Below, one piece after another: positions 37,686 to 46,123 of a DNA stretch of 64,000 bases. This DNA comes from Halotalea alkalilenta. GTDB taxonomy: Bacteria > Pseudomonadota > Gammaproteobacteria > Pseudomonadales > Halomonadaceae. Numbering within the stretch: position 1 is the first letter of the stretch; each line of letters starts with the position of its first letter. The DNA lies in assembly GCF_001648175.1 (NCBI RefSeq), contig NZ_CP015243.1, positions 3,100,001 through 3,164,000 on the forward strand. Direction: 5' to 3'. Made by a program: the position numbers and the translations under genes. The notes below the pieces were generated by a model. The model ran no database searches and was not told the origin of the DNA. It saw only the letters and a list, made by a program, of their open reading frames with translations.

Positions 37686-38816
37686 GTGCATATTGCCGAC
37701 ATGACCATGTTCTACGCCCCATCGAGCGGTGGGGTGCGCACCTACCTTGAGGCCAAGCGCCTCAGAATCAAGCGACTGCCAGGCATGCGTCATACCCTGC
37801 TGGTGCCGCGCACGATGGGTCCGGTGGAGACCGATCCCAGCGTGATCCGCATTCCCGCGCCGCCGCTGCCGTTCAGCAACGGCTATCGTTTCCCGCTGCG
37901 CCGTAAGCTTTGGTGCGACGCACTGCGCGAACTCAAGCCCTCGCTGATCGAGGCGGGCGACCCTTACGTCACCGGCTGGGCGGCGATCGACGCAGGGAGA
38001 GAACTCGACGTCCCGGTGATCGGCTTCTACCACTCCGACCTGCCGGAGATGCTCGGTAGCCGCTTCGGCAAATTCGCGCGTCGTCGCCTAGAAGACTACG
38101 TTCGCCGACTCTACGGCCACTACGAGCGGGTGCTCGCGCCGAGCAGGGTGATGGCCGACAAGCTCACCGGGATGGGAGTCGAGCGCGTGCACGTCCAGCC
38201 GCTCGGGGTCGATTCGACGCTCTACCACCCCGACCGCCGGGATCCGGAGGTGAAACGCTCGCTGGGGCTTGCCGACGATACCCGGCTGCTGGTATTCGCC
38301 GGTCGCGGATCGCAGGAGAAGAACCTGCCGATCCTGATCGAGACGATGAAACTGCTCGGCGCGCCCTATCACCTGCTGATGATCGGCTCGCACATGCCGA
38401 CCCAGGTGCCGGACAACGTCAGCGTGATCGATCACTTCGTGCCCCAGTCCGAGCTCGCCAGGCTGTTCGCGAGCGCGGACGCCCTGCTCCACGCGGGTAC
38501 CCATGAGACCTTCGGTCTGGTGGTGCTCGAAGCGATGTCCAGCGGCCTCCCGGTGGTGGTGGCTCGTGCCGGCGCGCTGGAGGAGAACGTCGACGAGCGC
38601 TTCGGGCGGCTGTGCCATCCGCTGGATCCCGTGGACATGGCGCGCGCCACTCGAGAGCTGTTCGAGGACGACGTTCAGCGCCTCGGGCGCCGCGCCAGGA
38701 GCCAGGTCGAGCTTCACCACGGCTGGGACGCGGTGGTGGAAGGCGTGGTCGAACACTATCGCGACGCGCTCGGCGTCACCACCCCCGCCGCAGCGCACGA
38801 GGCGACGGTCGAATGA
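37686..38816 (+). CDS. Family 4 glycosyltransferase (group 1)
   Basis: A 376-residue GT-B retaining glycosyltransferase. The N-terminal domain has FYAPSSGGVRTYLEAK. The C-terminal nucleotide-sugar domain shows LLVFAGRGSQEKNLPILIE and the E-x7-E region HETFGLVVLEAMSSGLPVV. GTG is the start, with GAGGAGG 8 nt upstream (37671-37677). The stop overlaps the DUF2334 gene (ATGA at 38813) and a flippase-like gene follows, suggesting a three-gene glycolipid or envelope-sugar pathway. The acceptor is not identifiable. Relatives include mannosyl- and sulfoquinovosyl-type transferases. Confidence 0.88.
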   Translation: MHIADMTMFYAPSSGGVRTYLEAKRLRIKRLPGMRHTLLVPRTMGPVETDPSVIRIPAPPLPFSNGYRFPLRRKLWCDALRELKPSLIEAGDPYVTGWAAIDAGRELDVPVIGFYHSDLPEMLGSRFGKFARRRLEDYVRRLYGHYERVLAPSRVMADKLTGMGVERVHVQPLGVDSTLYHPDRRDPEVKRSLGLADDTRLLVFAGRGSQEKNLPILIETMKLLGAPYHLLMIGSHMPTQVPDNVSVIDHFVPQSELARLFASADALLHAGTHETFGLVVLEAMSSGLPVVVARAGALEENVDERFGRLCHPLDPVDMARATRELFEDDVQRLGRRARSQVELHHGWDAVVEGVVEHYRDALGVTTPAAAHEATVE

Positions 38817-39595
38817 GCGAGGCCAAGGCGAGTCAGAGCTTCATCGTTGCGCTGCACGACATCGCCCCGGCGACCTGGCCCGACTACCGGCCTTTCGTCG
38901 AGCGCATGGATGCCCTCGGCCAGGTGCGGATGAGCTGGCTGGTGGTCCCGGATTTCCATCACCGCAGCGCGACCTTCGACGACCCGGCCTTTCTCGCCCT
39001 GCTGGAGCGGCGTCTCGAGCTCGGCGATGAACTGGTGCTGCACGGGCTCTACCACTGCGACGAGGGGCCCGCGCCGAGCAACCTGCGCGACTACCTGATG
39101 CGGCGCTTCTATACTGTCGAGGGTGAGTTCTACGCCCTCGAAGAAGACCAAGCGCGGGCTCGGATCGAGCAAGGACTCGAGCTCTTCGCCCGCCGTGGCT
39201 GGCCGCTGCACGGCTTCGTCGCCCCGGCCTGGCTGATGAGCCCCGGCACACGCAAGGCGCTGGCGAGCCTTCCGCTACGCTATACCAGTGATCCAGGGCA
39301 TCTCATCGACCTGCCGTCGTTCACCGCTCACCGGGTGCCTACGCTGGTATGGAGCGCCAGGGCCCGCTGGCGCCGGGCAATGTCGCTGGTGGTCAACGAG
39401 TATTCTCGCCATCGCTATCGCAGGCTCGAGACTTTCCGTCTCGGTCTCCATCCGGTCGACATGCGCTTCGATGCCTCGCGCGAGTACTGGTATCGCTGCA
39501 TCGAGCGCCTGCTGGGCCAAGGCTACCGCGCCGAGACCAAGCGCGACTGGTTCGAGCGCTCGAACCCGCGCTCTTCCCCACTACGCCCCCAATAG
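38813..39595 (+). CDS. DUF2334 polysaccharide-deacetylase-like protein
   Basis: A 260-residue protein starting at ATG 38813, coupled to the glycosyltransferase. The carbohydrate-esterase-4-like fold is indicated by FIVALHDIAP at the N-terminus (the HD metal motif), LVVPDFHH, LGDELVLHGLYHCDEG (HGxxH metal site) and FVAPAWLMSPGTRKAL. GLHPVDMRF supplies the C-terminal His. It may deacetylate an N-acetylated sugar made by the upstream transferase. No signal peptide is seen, so it should act in the cytoplasm. Confidence 0.85.
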   Translation: MSEAKASQSFIVALHDIAPATWPDYRPFVERMDALGQVRMSWLVVPDFHHRSATFDDPAFLALLERRLELGDELVLHGLYHCDEGPAPSNLRDYLMRRFYTVEGEFYALEEDQARARIEQGLELFARRGWPLHGFVAPAWLMSPGTRKALASLPLRYTSDPGHLIDLPSFTAHRVPTLVWSARARWRRAMSLVVNEYSRHRYRRLETFRLGLHPVDMRFDASREYWYRCIERLLGQGYRAETKRDWFERSNPRSSPLRPQ

Positions 39596-39602
39596 GTTTC
39601 GC

Positions 39603-40613
39603 ATGCATCGCACTGTCTGGCTCCTGCTCGCAGGCCTGGTCCTGGTGATCAGCATCCCGCTGCTGCTCGGCGGCGGCGAGCTGTGGCGCCAGCTGGCGGA
39701 CTTCCCGCCGCTGCTGCTGGCACTGATGATCGCGATGATCTTCGCCTGCTGGTTCCTCAACGCGGCCAAGCTCAGGGTGCTGCTCGCCGGGCGCTCGGGT
39801 CATCTTACCCACCGCCAGGCGATGGGCGTGGTGATGGCGACCGAGTTCGCCATCTGCGCCACTCCCGGCGGCGCCGGCGGCCCGCTCACTCTGATCGCGC
39901 TGATGAAACAGCGCGGCATGCGCCCGGCCCAGACCACTGCGGTCTACGCCGTCGACCAGATGATCGACCTTTTGTTCTTCTTCACCTCGATGGCCGCGCT
40001 TTTGATCTACATCGCGATTCGCGCCATCGACGTGCGACTTGGCTGGATGCTCGGCATGCCGATGATCCTGATGGCGACGGGGCTGGCGCTGATCCTGCTG
40101 CTCGGTCGCTATCACGCTCGGGCGATCCGCGCCGTCGCCGGTCTGTTGCGCAGGCTCAGGATTCGCCACGACCGCAGGCAAAGGCTGATGCGACGGCTTT
40201 TGATCTTCCGCAATGCGCTGGCCGAGACGCTGAAGATGCCGCGCCACCTGCTGCTCGCCGCGTTCTTCTTCGGCGTCCTGCACTGGATCGTGCGCTACAG
40301 CGTGCTCTATTTCGCGCTCTACGGGCTCGGCCGCCACCTCGACTGGGGATGGACCTTCCTGGTGCAGATGCTGTCGATGGCCGCTGGCCAGCTCACCCTG
40401 CTGCCCGGCGGCGCCGGCGGCGCCGAGTTGAGCTCGCTGGCGATGCTGACACCGATCGTCGGCCAGCATGCCGCAGCGGCGGCGATTTTGATCTGGCGCG
40501 CAGTGACCTACTACTTTTATCTCATCGCCGGTGCCCCTGTATTCCTCTACTTGGCTGGGCGCCCATTGATGCGCAAGGTCTTCAAGATCGGCAAGCAGCA
40601 GCTCGAGGATTAG
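39603..40613 (+). CDS. Lysylphosphatidylglycerol synthase transmembrane/flippase-like protein (UPF0104)
   Basis: A 336-residue integral membrane protein with about eight hydrophobic segments, starting MHRTVWLLLAGLVLVISIPL. Family marks are ATEFAICATPGGAGG early on and QLTLLPGGAGGAELSS near the end. It is the AglD/MprF-transmembrane type, implicated in moving lipid-linked molecules across the inner membrane. It lies 7 bp after the DUF2334 gene, completing the transferase/deacetylase/flippase set. Specific cargo is inference only. Confidence 0.85.
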   Translation: MHRTVWLLLAGLVLVISIPLLLGGGELWRQLADFPPLLLALMIAMIFACWFLNAAKLRVLLAGRSGHLTHRQAMGVVMATEFAICATPGGAGGPLTLIALMKQRGMRPAQTTAVYAVDQMIDLLFFFTSMAALLIYIAIRAIDVRLGWMLGMPMILMATGLALILLLGRYHARAIRAVAGLLRRLRIRHDRRQRLMRRLLIFRNALAETLKMPRHLLLAAFFFGVLHWIVRYSVLYFALYGLGRHLDWGWTFLVQMLSMAAGQLTLLPGGAGGAELSSLAMLTPIVGQHAAAAAILIWRAVTYYFYLIAGAPVFLYLAGRPLMRKVFKIGKQQLED

Positions 40614-40627
40614 CGCCCATCGCAGGA

Positions 40628-40895
40628 CGCCGCCCTGCCGCTCGTCCCGGGCGGCGTCCGTGCGCACCGGATGCCAACACCAGCGAAAACCGGGGGACGC
40701 CAGTCGAGGGACCGGGCCTCAGCGCCAGGGCCGTGGTTCGACTCGGGCCCCGTCACTTTTCGCCCAAGGCCCAACTCGGCGACGGCCCGGCTCACCATGA
40801 ACGGACATGAGAGACCCATCCTCGGCGCCACAGCCGTGGTTCGACTCGGGCCCCATCACTTTTCGCCCAAGGCCCAACTCGGCGACGGCCCGGCT
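40628..40895. repeat. Left part of the 202-bp repeat array, before insertion sequence copy D
   Basis: One incomplete long unit (40628-40790) is followed by one short 103-bp unit (40791-40893). The array is then cut at CT 40894-40895 by copy D. The short unit lacks the 99 bp between two CTCGGCGCC words of the long unit. Confidence 0.88.
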
Positions 40896-40981
40896 TTCCA
40901 TGAACCCCCTCCGAGTTCTCCTCGACAGGGGGATGATCAGGGGGGAGATTGGGCGGTCGTCATATCGTTCTTCCTCAACTT

Positions 40982-42310
40982 TCAGGCAGAAGCATTTTGA
41001 GCTTCAGTCTGGATAGGCGTCACGGAGAACCCGAGCTGCTTGGCGAGTCGACGCATGGAACGTTGCTTGGTTTCCAGCGCCTGTGCCTCGTAGTACTGGA
41101 GTCCGTGTTCGACATAGTCCAATCCTTTGACCATGACGCGCCAGAACAGCGCCGCGAGTTTGCGCGCCAGGGCGATATTGGCGATCAATCCACCTCGGCG
41201 ACCCGCCATCCGACGGTAAAAACCGCCCAGCGCAATGTGTTTGCTGCGAGCGAGGCTGCGGGCCATGACGCAAAACAGGCGCCCAGCACGATTACGCCTG
41301 CGCTTGGCCGAGCGTTGGCGCTTACCGCTCTGATGACTCCCGGGGGCCAGCCCGGCCCAAGCGGTGAAGTGTTTCTCGGTCGGCCACTGGGTCAGGTCGG
41401 TTCCCACTTCACCTATGAGTTGCAGGACGCTGTAGTCCGTATGGGCGGGAAGCACGGTGAGATCATTGCCTCCACACAGAGCCACCAGCATCGGATGCAG
41501 GTCATCGATCTGGGGCGCATTGGCACCGCCTCGCTTGTGCGCCTTGGACGGCGGCGACGTCGGAGGATCGACGTCGATCGAACGGAGCACCGCTTCGATC
41601 TGTTGGTCGCAAGCCCTGATCAAACGCTGGTAGTGCTCCCAGCTTTCCAGCGCCTGGCGCAACGCGAACAGATGCTCCTCGGCCCAGGTCCCTTGCAGAG
41701 AGGCTTTGATCCGTTCGGCCTTCTGCTGGCGGATCTGCACGTCGCACAAAGCCAGCAGTCGCTCAGGATCGCGTTCACCCTCGAGCATCGACCGGATCAC
41801 CGCCATGCCGCTGCGGCCCACCAGGTTGCTGATGACATCGTGCAATTTGATGTTCATCCGCTCCAAGGCCTTCTGCAGATGCTGCACATGCCCTGCGGCC
41901 AGCGTGATGTGGTCCTGGCGCAGTCGCAGGTAATCCTGCAAGCGCCGGATCTCGGCTGGGGGCACGAAGCCTGCCCGCAAGAGTCCGTGCGCGTGCAACG
42001 TCGCTCCCCACTGGCAATCCTTCATATCCGTCTTGCGACCCGGCAGATTGCGGGTGTGCTTACCGTTGACCATCAGCACCTGTAGTTTCGCGGCTTCCAG
42101 CACGCTGTACAGGGGCAGCCAGTAGATCCCCGTGGCCTCCATGGCCACCGACTTCACCTTCTGCGACAACAGCCAGTCGCGTAGCTCATGCAGCTGTGCC
42201 GTGAACGTGCCGAATACCTTCGGCTCCCCTCCGGCAATCGACACATACATCTGCTCGCTGCCGACATCCACGAAGGCTGCCAATGGATCCAATACCGGTA
42301 AGTGGGCCAT
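40982..42310 (-). CDS. IS110-family transposase, copy D
   Basis: 442 residues, intact, catalytic residues as in the other copies. In the protein it differs from copy A only at residue 22, and it has one silent change at 41516 (GGGGCGCATTGG). Its leader has one substitution in the 5' hairpin (GCTTGCGGTAACACAG). Confidence 0.94.
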   Translation of the reverse strand: MAHLPVLDPLAAFVDVGSEQMYVSIAGGEPKVFGTFTAQLHELRDWLLSQKVKSVAMEATGIYWLPLYSVLEAAKLQVLMVNGKHTRNLPGRKTDMKDCQWGATLHAHGLLRAGFVPPAEIRRLQDYLRLRQDHITLAAGHVQHLQKALERMNIKLHDVISNLVGRSGMAVIRSMLEGERDPERLLALCDVQIRQQKAERIKASLQGTWAEEHLFALRQALESWEHYQRLIRACDQQIEAVLRSIDVDPPTSPPSKAHKRGGANAPQIDDLHPMLVALCGGNDLTVLPAHTDYSVLQLIGEVGTDLTQWPTEKHFTAWAGLAPGSHQSGKRQRSAKRRRNRAGRLFCVMARSLARSKHIALGGFYRRMAGRRGGLIANIALARKLAALFWRVMVKGLDYVEHGLQYYEAQALETKQRSMRRLAKQLGFSVTPIQTEAQNASA

Positions 42311-42359
42311 CTCATAGCTCCTGGGAACGGGTCGATGGAGAAGGGGTTACCGCAAGCCC

Positions 42360-42500
42360 GGTCGTGTTCTGGGAAGACAAATCTTTCCAACGGGAAGCCA
42401 GGCTCACCATAATGCGCAGCAGCCCACGACCAGAGCCATTCTCACCACCGGGCACCCGGCACCAAAAGACATGCGGCCACGCTGCTTGCGGTAACACAGC
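42360..42500 (-). ncRNA. Candidate bridge RNA/seekRNA, copy D
   Basis: Same stem and guides as in copy A. The single change lies in the 5' hairpin loop region and not in the guides. The flanking target CTCACCATGA is matched by the TTATGGTGAG guide in ten positions with one wobble. Confidence 0.55.
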
Positions 42501-42556
42501 CATGCTACTCGGGTTCAAGGTCCATGCGCAGTGCCATCGCGATGGCACAGGAGGCT

Positions 42557-44130
42557 CACCATGAACGGACATGAGAGACCAATCCTCGGCGCCGCCCTTC
42601 CTACCGTTCGTCCCGAGCGGCGTCCGTGCACACAGGATGCCAACACCAGCGAAGACCGGGGGACGCCAGTCGAGGGACCGGACCTCAGCGCCAGGGCCGT
42701 GGTTCGACTCGGGCCCCATCTCTTTTCGCTCACGGCCCAGCTCGATGAAGGCCCGGCTCACCACGAACGAATCTGAGAGGCCCATCCTCGGCGCCGCCCT
42801 CCCTACCGTTCGTCCCGAGCGACGTCCGTGCACACCGGATGCCAACACCAGCGAAGACCGGGGGACGCCAGTCGAGGGACCGGGCCTCAGCGCCAGGGCC
42901 GTGGTTCGACTCGGGCCCCGTCACTTTTCGCCCAAGGCCCAACTCGGCGACGGCCCGGCTCACCATGAACGGACATGAGAGACCCATCCTCGGCGCCGCC
43001 CTCCCCACCGTTCGTCCCGAGCGGCGTCCGTGCACACCGGATGCCAACACCAGCGAAGACCGGGGGACGCCAGTCGAGGGACCGGGCCTCGGCGCCACAG
43101 CCGTGGTTCGACTCGGGCCCCAACACTTTTCGCCCAAGGCCCAACTCGGCGACGGCCCGGCTCACCATGAACGGACATGAGAGACCCATCCTCGGCGCCG
43201 CCCTCCCCACCGTTCGTCCCGAGCGGCGTCCGTGCACACCGGATGCCAACACCAGCGAAGACCGGGGGACGCCAGTCGAGGGACCGGGCCTCGGCGCCAG
43301 GGCCGTGGTTCGACTCGGGCCCCGTCACTTTTCGCCCAAGGCCCAACTCGGCGACGGCCCGGCTCACCATGAACGGACATGAGAGACCAATCCTCGGCGC
43401 CGCCCTCCCTACCGTTCGTCCCGAGCGGCGTCCGTGCACACCGGATGCCAACACCAGCGAAAACCGGGGGACGCCAGTCGAGGGACCGGGCCTCGGCGCC
43501 ACAGCCGTGGTTCGACTCGGGCCCCAACACTTTTCGCCCAAGGCCCGGTTCGGCGACGGCCCGGCTCACCACGAACGAATCTGAGAGGCCCATCCTCAGC
43601 GCCAACCTCCCTCCGTTCGTCCCGAGCAGCGTCCGTGCACACCGGATGCCAACACCAGCGAAAACCGGGGGACGCCAGTCGAGGGACCGGGCCTCGGCGC
43701 CACAGCCGTAGTTCGACTCGGGCCCCATCTCTTTTCGCTCACGGCTCAGCTCGATGAAGGCCCGGCTCACCACGAACGAATCTGAGAGGCCCATCCTCAG
43801 CGCCGCCCTCCCTACCGTTCGTCCCGAGCGGCGTCCGTGCACACCGGATGCCAACACCAGCGAAGACCGGGGGACGCCAGTCGAGGGACCTGGCCTCAGC
43901 GCCAGGGCCGTGGTTCGACTCGGGCCCCATCTCTTTTCGCTCACGGCCCAGCTCGATGAAGGCCCGGCTCACCATGAACGGACATGAGAGACCAATCCTC
44001 GGCGCCACAGCCGTGGTTCGACTCGGGCCCCGTCACTTTTCGCTCAAGGCCCAACTCGGCGACGGCCCGGCTCACCACGAACGGACATGAGAGACCAATC
44101 CTCGGCGACAGGGCCGTGGTTCGACTCGGG
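42557..44130. repeat. 202-bp tandem repeat array right of copy D
   Basis: The CT of CTCACCAYGAACGR starts at 42555, 42757, 42959, 43161, 43363, 43565, 43766, 43968 and 44071. That is six intervals of 202 bp, one of 201, and a last interval of 103. Units differ by a few bases (CACCATGAACGGACATGAG versus CACCACGAACGAATCTGAG; CCCAACTCGGCGACGG versus CCCAGCTCGATGAAGG), so at least two unit types are interleaved. Long frames on both strands here are products of the repeat and not genes. Confidence 0.92.
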
Positions 44131-44286
44131 CGCTGTTTCTTTAGCGGGCGCGACGAGCCGAAAGGCACGAGCGGAGCTTGAAACGCGCTATCATTTCTCC
44201 GCACGCTCTACCCCGGGCGATGAGCTACGCTGGGTGAGCACTCCGCCGTCGCGGAGATCTTTTCGTGGACGACCAAGGGGGACAGG

Positions 44287-45138
44287 ATGCCTTATCTGAA
44301 CGTCACTCATCCGAATCAGGATGTACTCAACCTCCATTTCGTCGATACCGGATTCAAGGACCCCACCGCGCCCGGCGCGACGGTGGTGCTGATTCATGGC
44401 TGGCCGTTGAGCCATAGGATGTGGGAGCCGCAGCTCGAGGCGCTCTACCAGGCCGGCCATCGGGCGATCGCCTACGATCGCCGAGGCTTCGGTGATAGCA
44501 GCAAACCCTGGAGTGGCTACGACTACGATACCTTGAGCGACGATCTCCATGCCCTGCTCGAGGCGCTCGATCTCAAGCAGGTAGTGCTGGTCGGTTTCTC
44601 GATGGGCGGCGGTGAGGTGGCACGCTACATCGCGCGTCACGGCGAGCAACGAATCGCGAAGCTGGCGCTGCTCGGTGCGGTCACACCCTACTTGCTGAAA
44701 GATGAGAGCAATCCGGAGGGCGTCGATGGCTCGGTGTTCGAGCAGATGCTCGACGGCGTGCGCAAGGATCGTCCGGCATTCCTGGCGCCGTTCGGCAAGG
44801 CGTTTCTCAACTGGAGCGAAGAGCAGCCGAGCGTCTCCCCCGAGTGGCTCGACTACAACCGGATCATCGCGCTGTTCGCCTCGCCGCACGGGACCCTCGA
44901 ATGCATCAAGGCGTTCTCCGCCACCGACTTCCGCGATGATCTCAAGCGCATCAAGCTGCCGACCCTGGTGCTGCACGGCGACAGCGACCAGACCGTGCCG
45001 TTCGAAGTCAGCGGCAAGCGGGTGACCGAGTTCGTTCCCCACGCCCAGGTCGAGCTCATCGAAGGTGGGCCGCATGGCTTCAACCTCACCCATGTCGAGC
45101 ATACCAATCGACAGCTGCTCGATTTCATCAAGGCATAA
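44287..45138 (+). CDS. Alpha/beta-hydrolase (non-heme haloperoxidase/arylesterase type)
   Basis: A 283-residue alpha/beta-hydrolase with a full triad: nucleophile S105 in VGFSMGGGE, D234 in HGDSDQTVP, and H263 in GGPHGFNLTH. The oxyanion-hole segment is LIHGWPLSHRMWEPQ. GFSMGGGEVARY is typical of cofactor-free haloperoxidases and related esterases or lactonases. A paralogue starts 21 bp downstream. AGGGGGACAGG precedes the ATG. Substrate not identifiable. Confidence 0.88.
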   Translation: MPYLNVTHPNQDVLNLHFVDTGFKDPTAPGATVVLIHGWPLSHRMWEPQLEALYQAGHRAIAYDRRGFGDSSKPWSGYDYDTLSDDLHALLEALDLKQVVLVGFSMGGGEVARYIARHGEQRIAKLALLGAVTPYLLKDESNPEGVDGSVFEQMLDGVRKDRPAFLAPFGKAFLNWSEEQPSVSPEWLDYNRIIALFASPHGTLECIKAFSATDFRDDLKRIKLPTLVLHGDSDQTVPFEVSGKRVTEFVPHAQVELIEGGPHGFNLTHVEHTNRQLLDFIKA

Positions 45139-45159
45139 GCCGCGGTCGAGAGAGCGACG

Positions 45160-45966
45160 ATGCCCTACGTCAATATCCAGCGCCGCGACGGCGAGGTGAT
45201 CAATCTGCACTATCGCCGCGCCGGAGATTCAGACCGACCACCTGTGGTACTGCTGCATGGCTGGGCCTCTGGCCTTGAAATGTGGGAACCCCAGTTCGAG
45301 GCGCTGGTCGCCGCGGGGCATCAGGTGATCGCCTACGACCAGCGCGGCTGCGGTGGATCGAGCCAGCAGTGGCACGGCCATGAGCTGGCAAGCCAGGCGG
45401 ACGATCTCGATGCGCTGCTGCGGGCGCTCGAACTCGATCAGGTAGCGCTGGTCGGCTACTCGCTGGGCGCATCGATCGTGGCGAGCCTTGCCGCCCGTCA
45501 TGGCGTAGAGCGTGTGCGCCGCGCGGTCTTGATCGGCACCACCACGCCCCAGCTCAGCGAGGATGCACCGCTCGGTGAGTTGAGGACCCGTCTCGATGCG
45601 GATCTGCTCCAAGCCATCGCTTGGTGCCAGCAACGTGCGTTCGGCGAGTATCGCGAGCGGCTCGGTCCACAAGGCTGGGCCTATCTCGACGCGATCGCAC
45701 GTCGCTGCATGCCACGTGCGCTGCGCGAGCGGGCACGCCATTGGTGCGAGGCCGAGCTCCATCGAGCACTAGGCCATCTCACCCGCCCCACCCTGCTGAT
45801 CCACGGCGAGGCCGACGAGCTCGCGCCGCTGGTCGGCTGCGCCGAAGCGAGCATTGAGAAACTTCCCGATGCGCGGCTCGAAGTGGTCGCCAGGGCACCG
45901 CATGCGCTAACCGTCACCCACCCTCGGCGAGTCAACCGCGTGCTGCTCGACTTCCTTTCCGGCTGA
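45160..45966 (+). CDS. Alpha/beta-hydrolase, diverged tandem paralogue
   Basis: A 268-residue alpha/beta-hydrolase. The nucleophile is S101 in VGYSLGAS, the oxyanion segment LLHGWASGLEMWEPQFEAL, acid HGEADELAP, base APHALTVTH. Its N-terminus (MPYVNIQRRDGEVINLH) matches the upstream gene (MPYLNVTHPNQDVLNLH), so the pair arose by duplication and then diverged, mainly in the cap region. The two are probably co-transcribed. Function unknown. Confidence 0.85.
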   Translation: MPYVNIQRRDGEVINLHYRRAGDSDRPPVVLLHGWASGLEMWEPQFEALVAAGHQVIAYDQRGCGGSSQQWHGHELASQADDLDALLRALELDQVALVGYSLGASIVASLAARHGVERVRRAVLIGTTTPQLSEDAPLGELRTRLDADLLQAIAWCQQRAFGEYRERLGPQGWAYLDAIARRCMPRALRERARHWCEAELHRALGHLTRPTLLIHGEADELAPLVGCAEASIEKLPDARLEVVARAPHALTVTHPRRVNRVLLDFLSG

Positions 45967-46123
45967 ACGCCCCCTCCTGCGGGAAAAAAAGTACAATGGA
46001 AACGGCCCAACGCCCGCCCTGCCGACCTGACCGGCACGGCGGCGCGCGAGCGCTGTGCGCATCGCGTGAGGGTCCAATAAAAAAGCTATCCGACCAACCG
46101 TGCGCGCCATGAGAGAGAAAAAC

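Larger units (their letters stand above)
40896..42556 (-). mobile_element. IS110-family insertion sequence, copy D (1661 bp)
   Basis: It is inserted in the 202-bp array: left flank GACGGCCCGG-CT, right flank CT-CACCATGAACGGACATG. Empty units in the same array read GGCCCGG-CT-CACCATGAACGG, so the pre-insertion site is known exactly. It shares most distinguishing bases with copy A (GTTGCTTGG, AGTTTCGCGG) but has Tyr22 in its transposase. Confidence 0.95.

Noticed and set aside
42557..44130. Possible CRISPR array
   Set aside because: The units are 202 bp and nearly identical along their whole length; there are no short repeats with unique spacers and no cas genes nearby.
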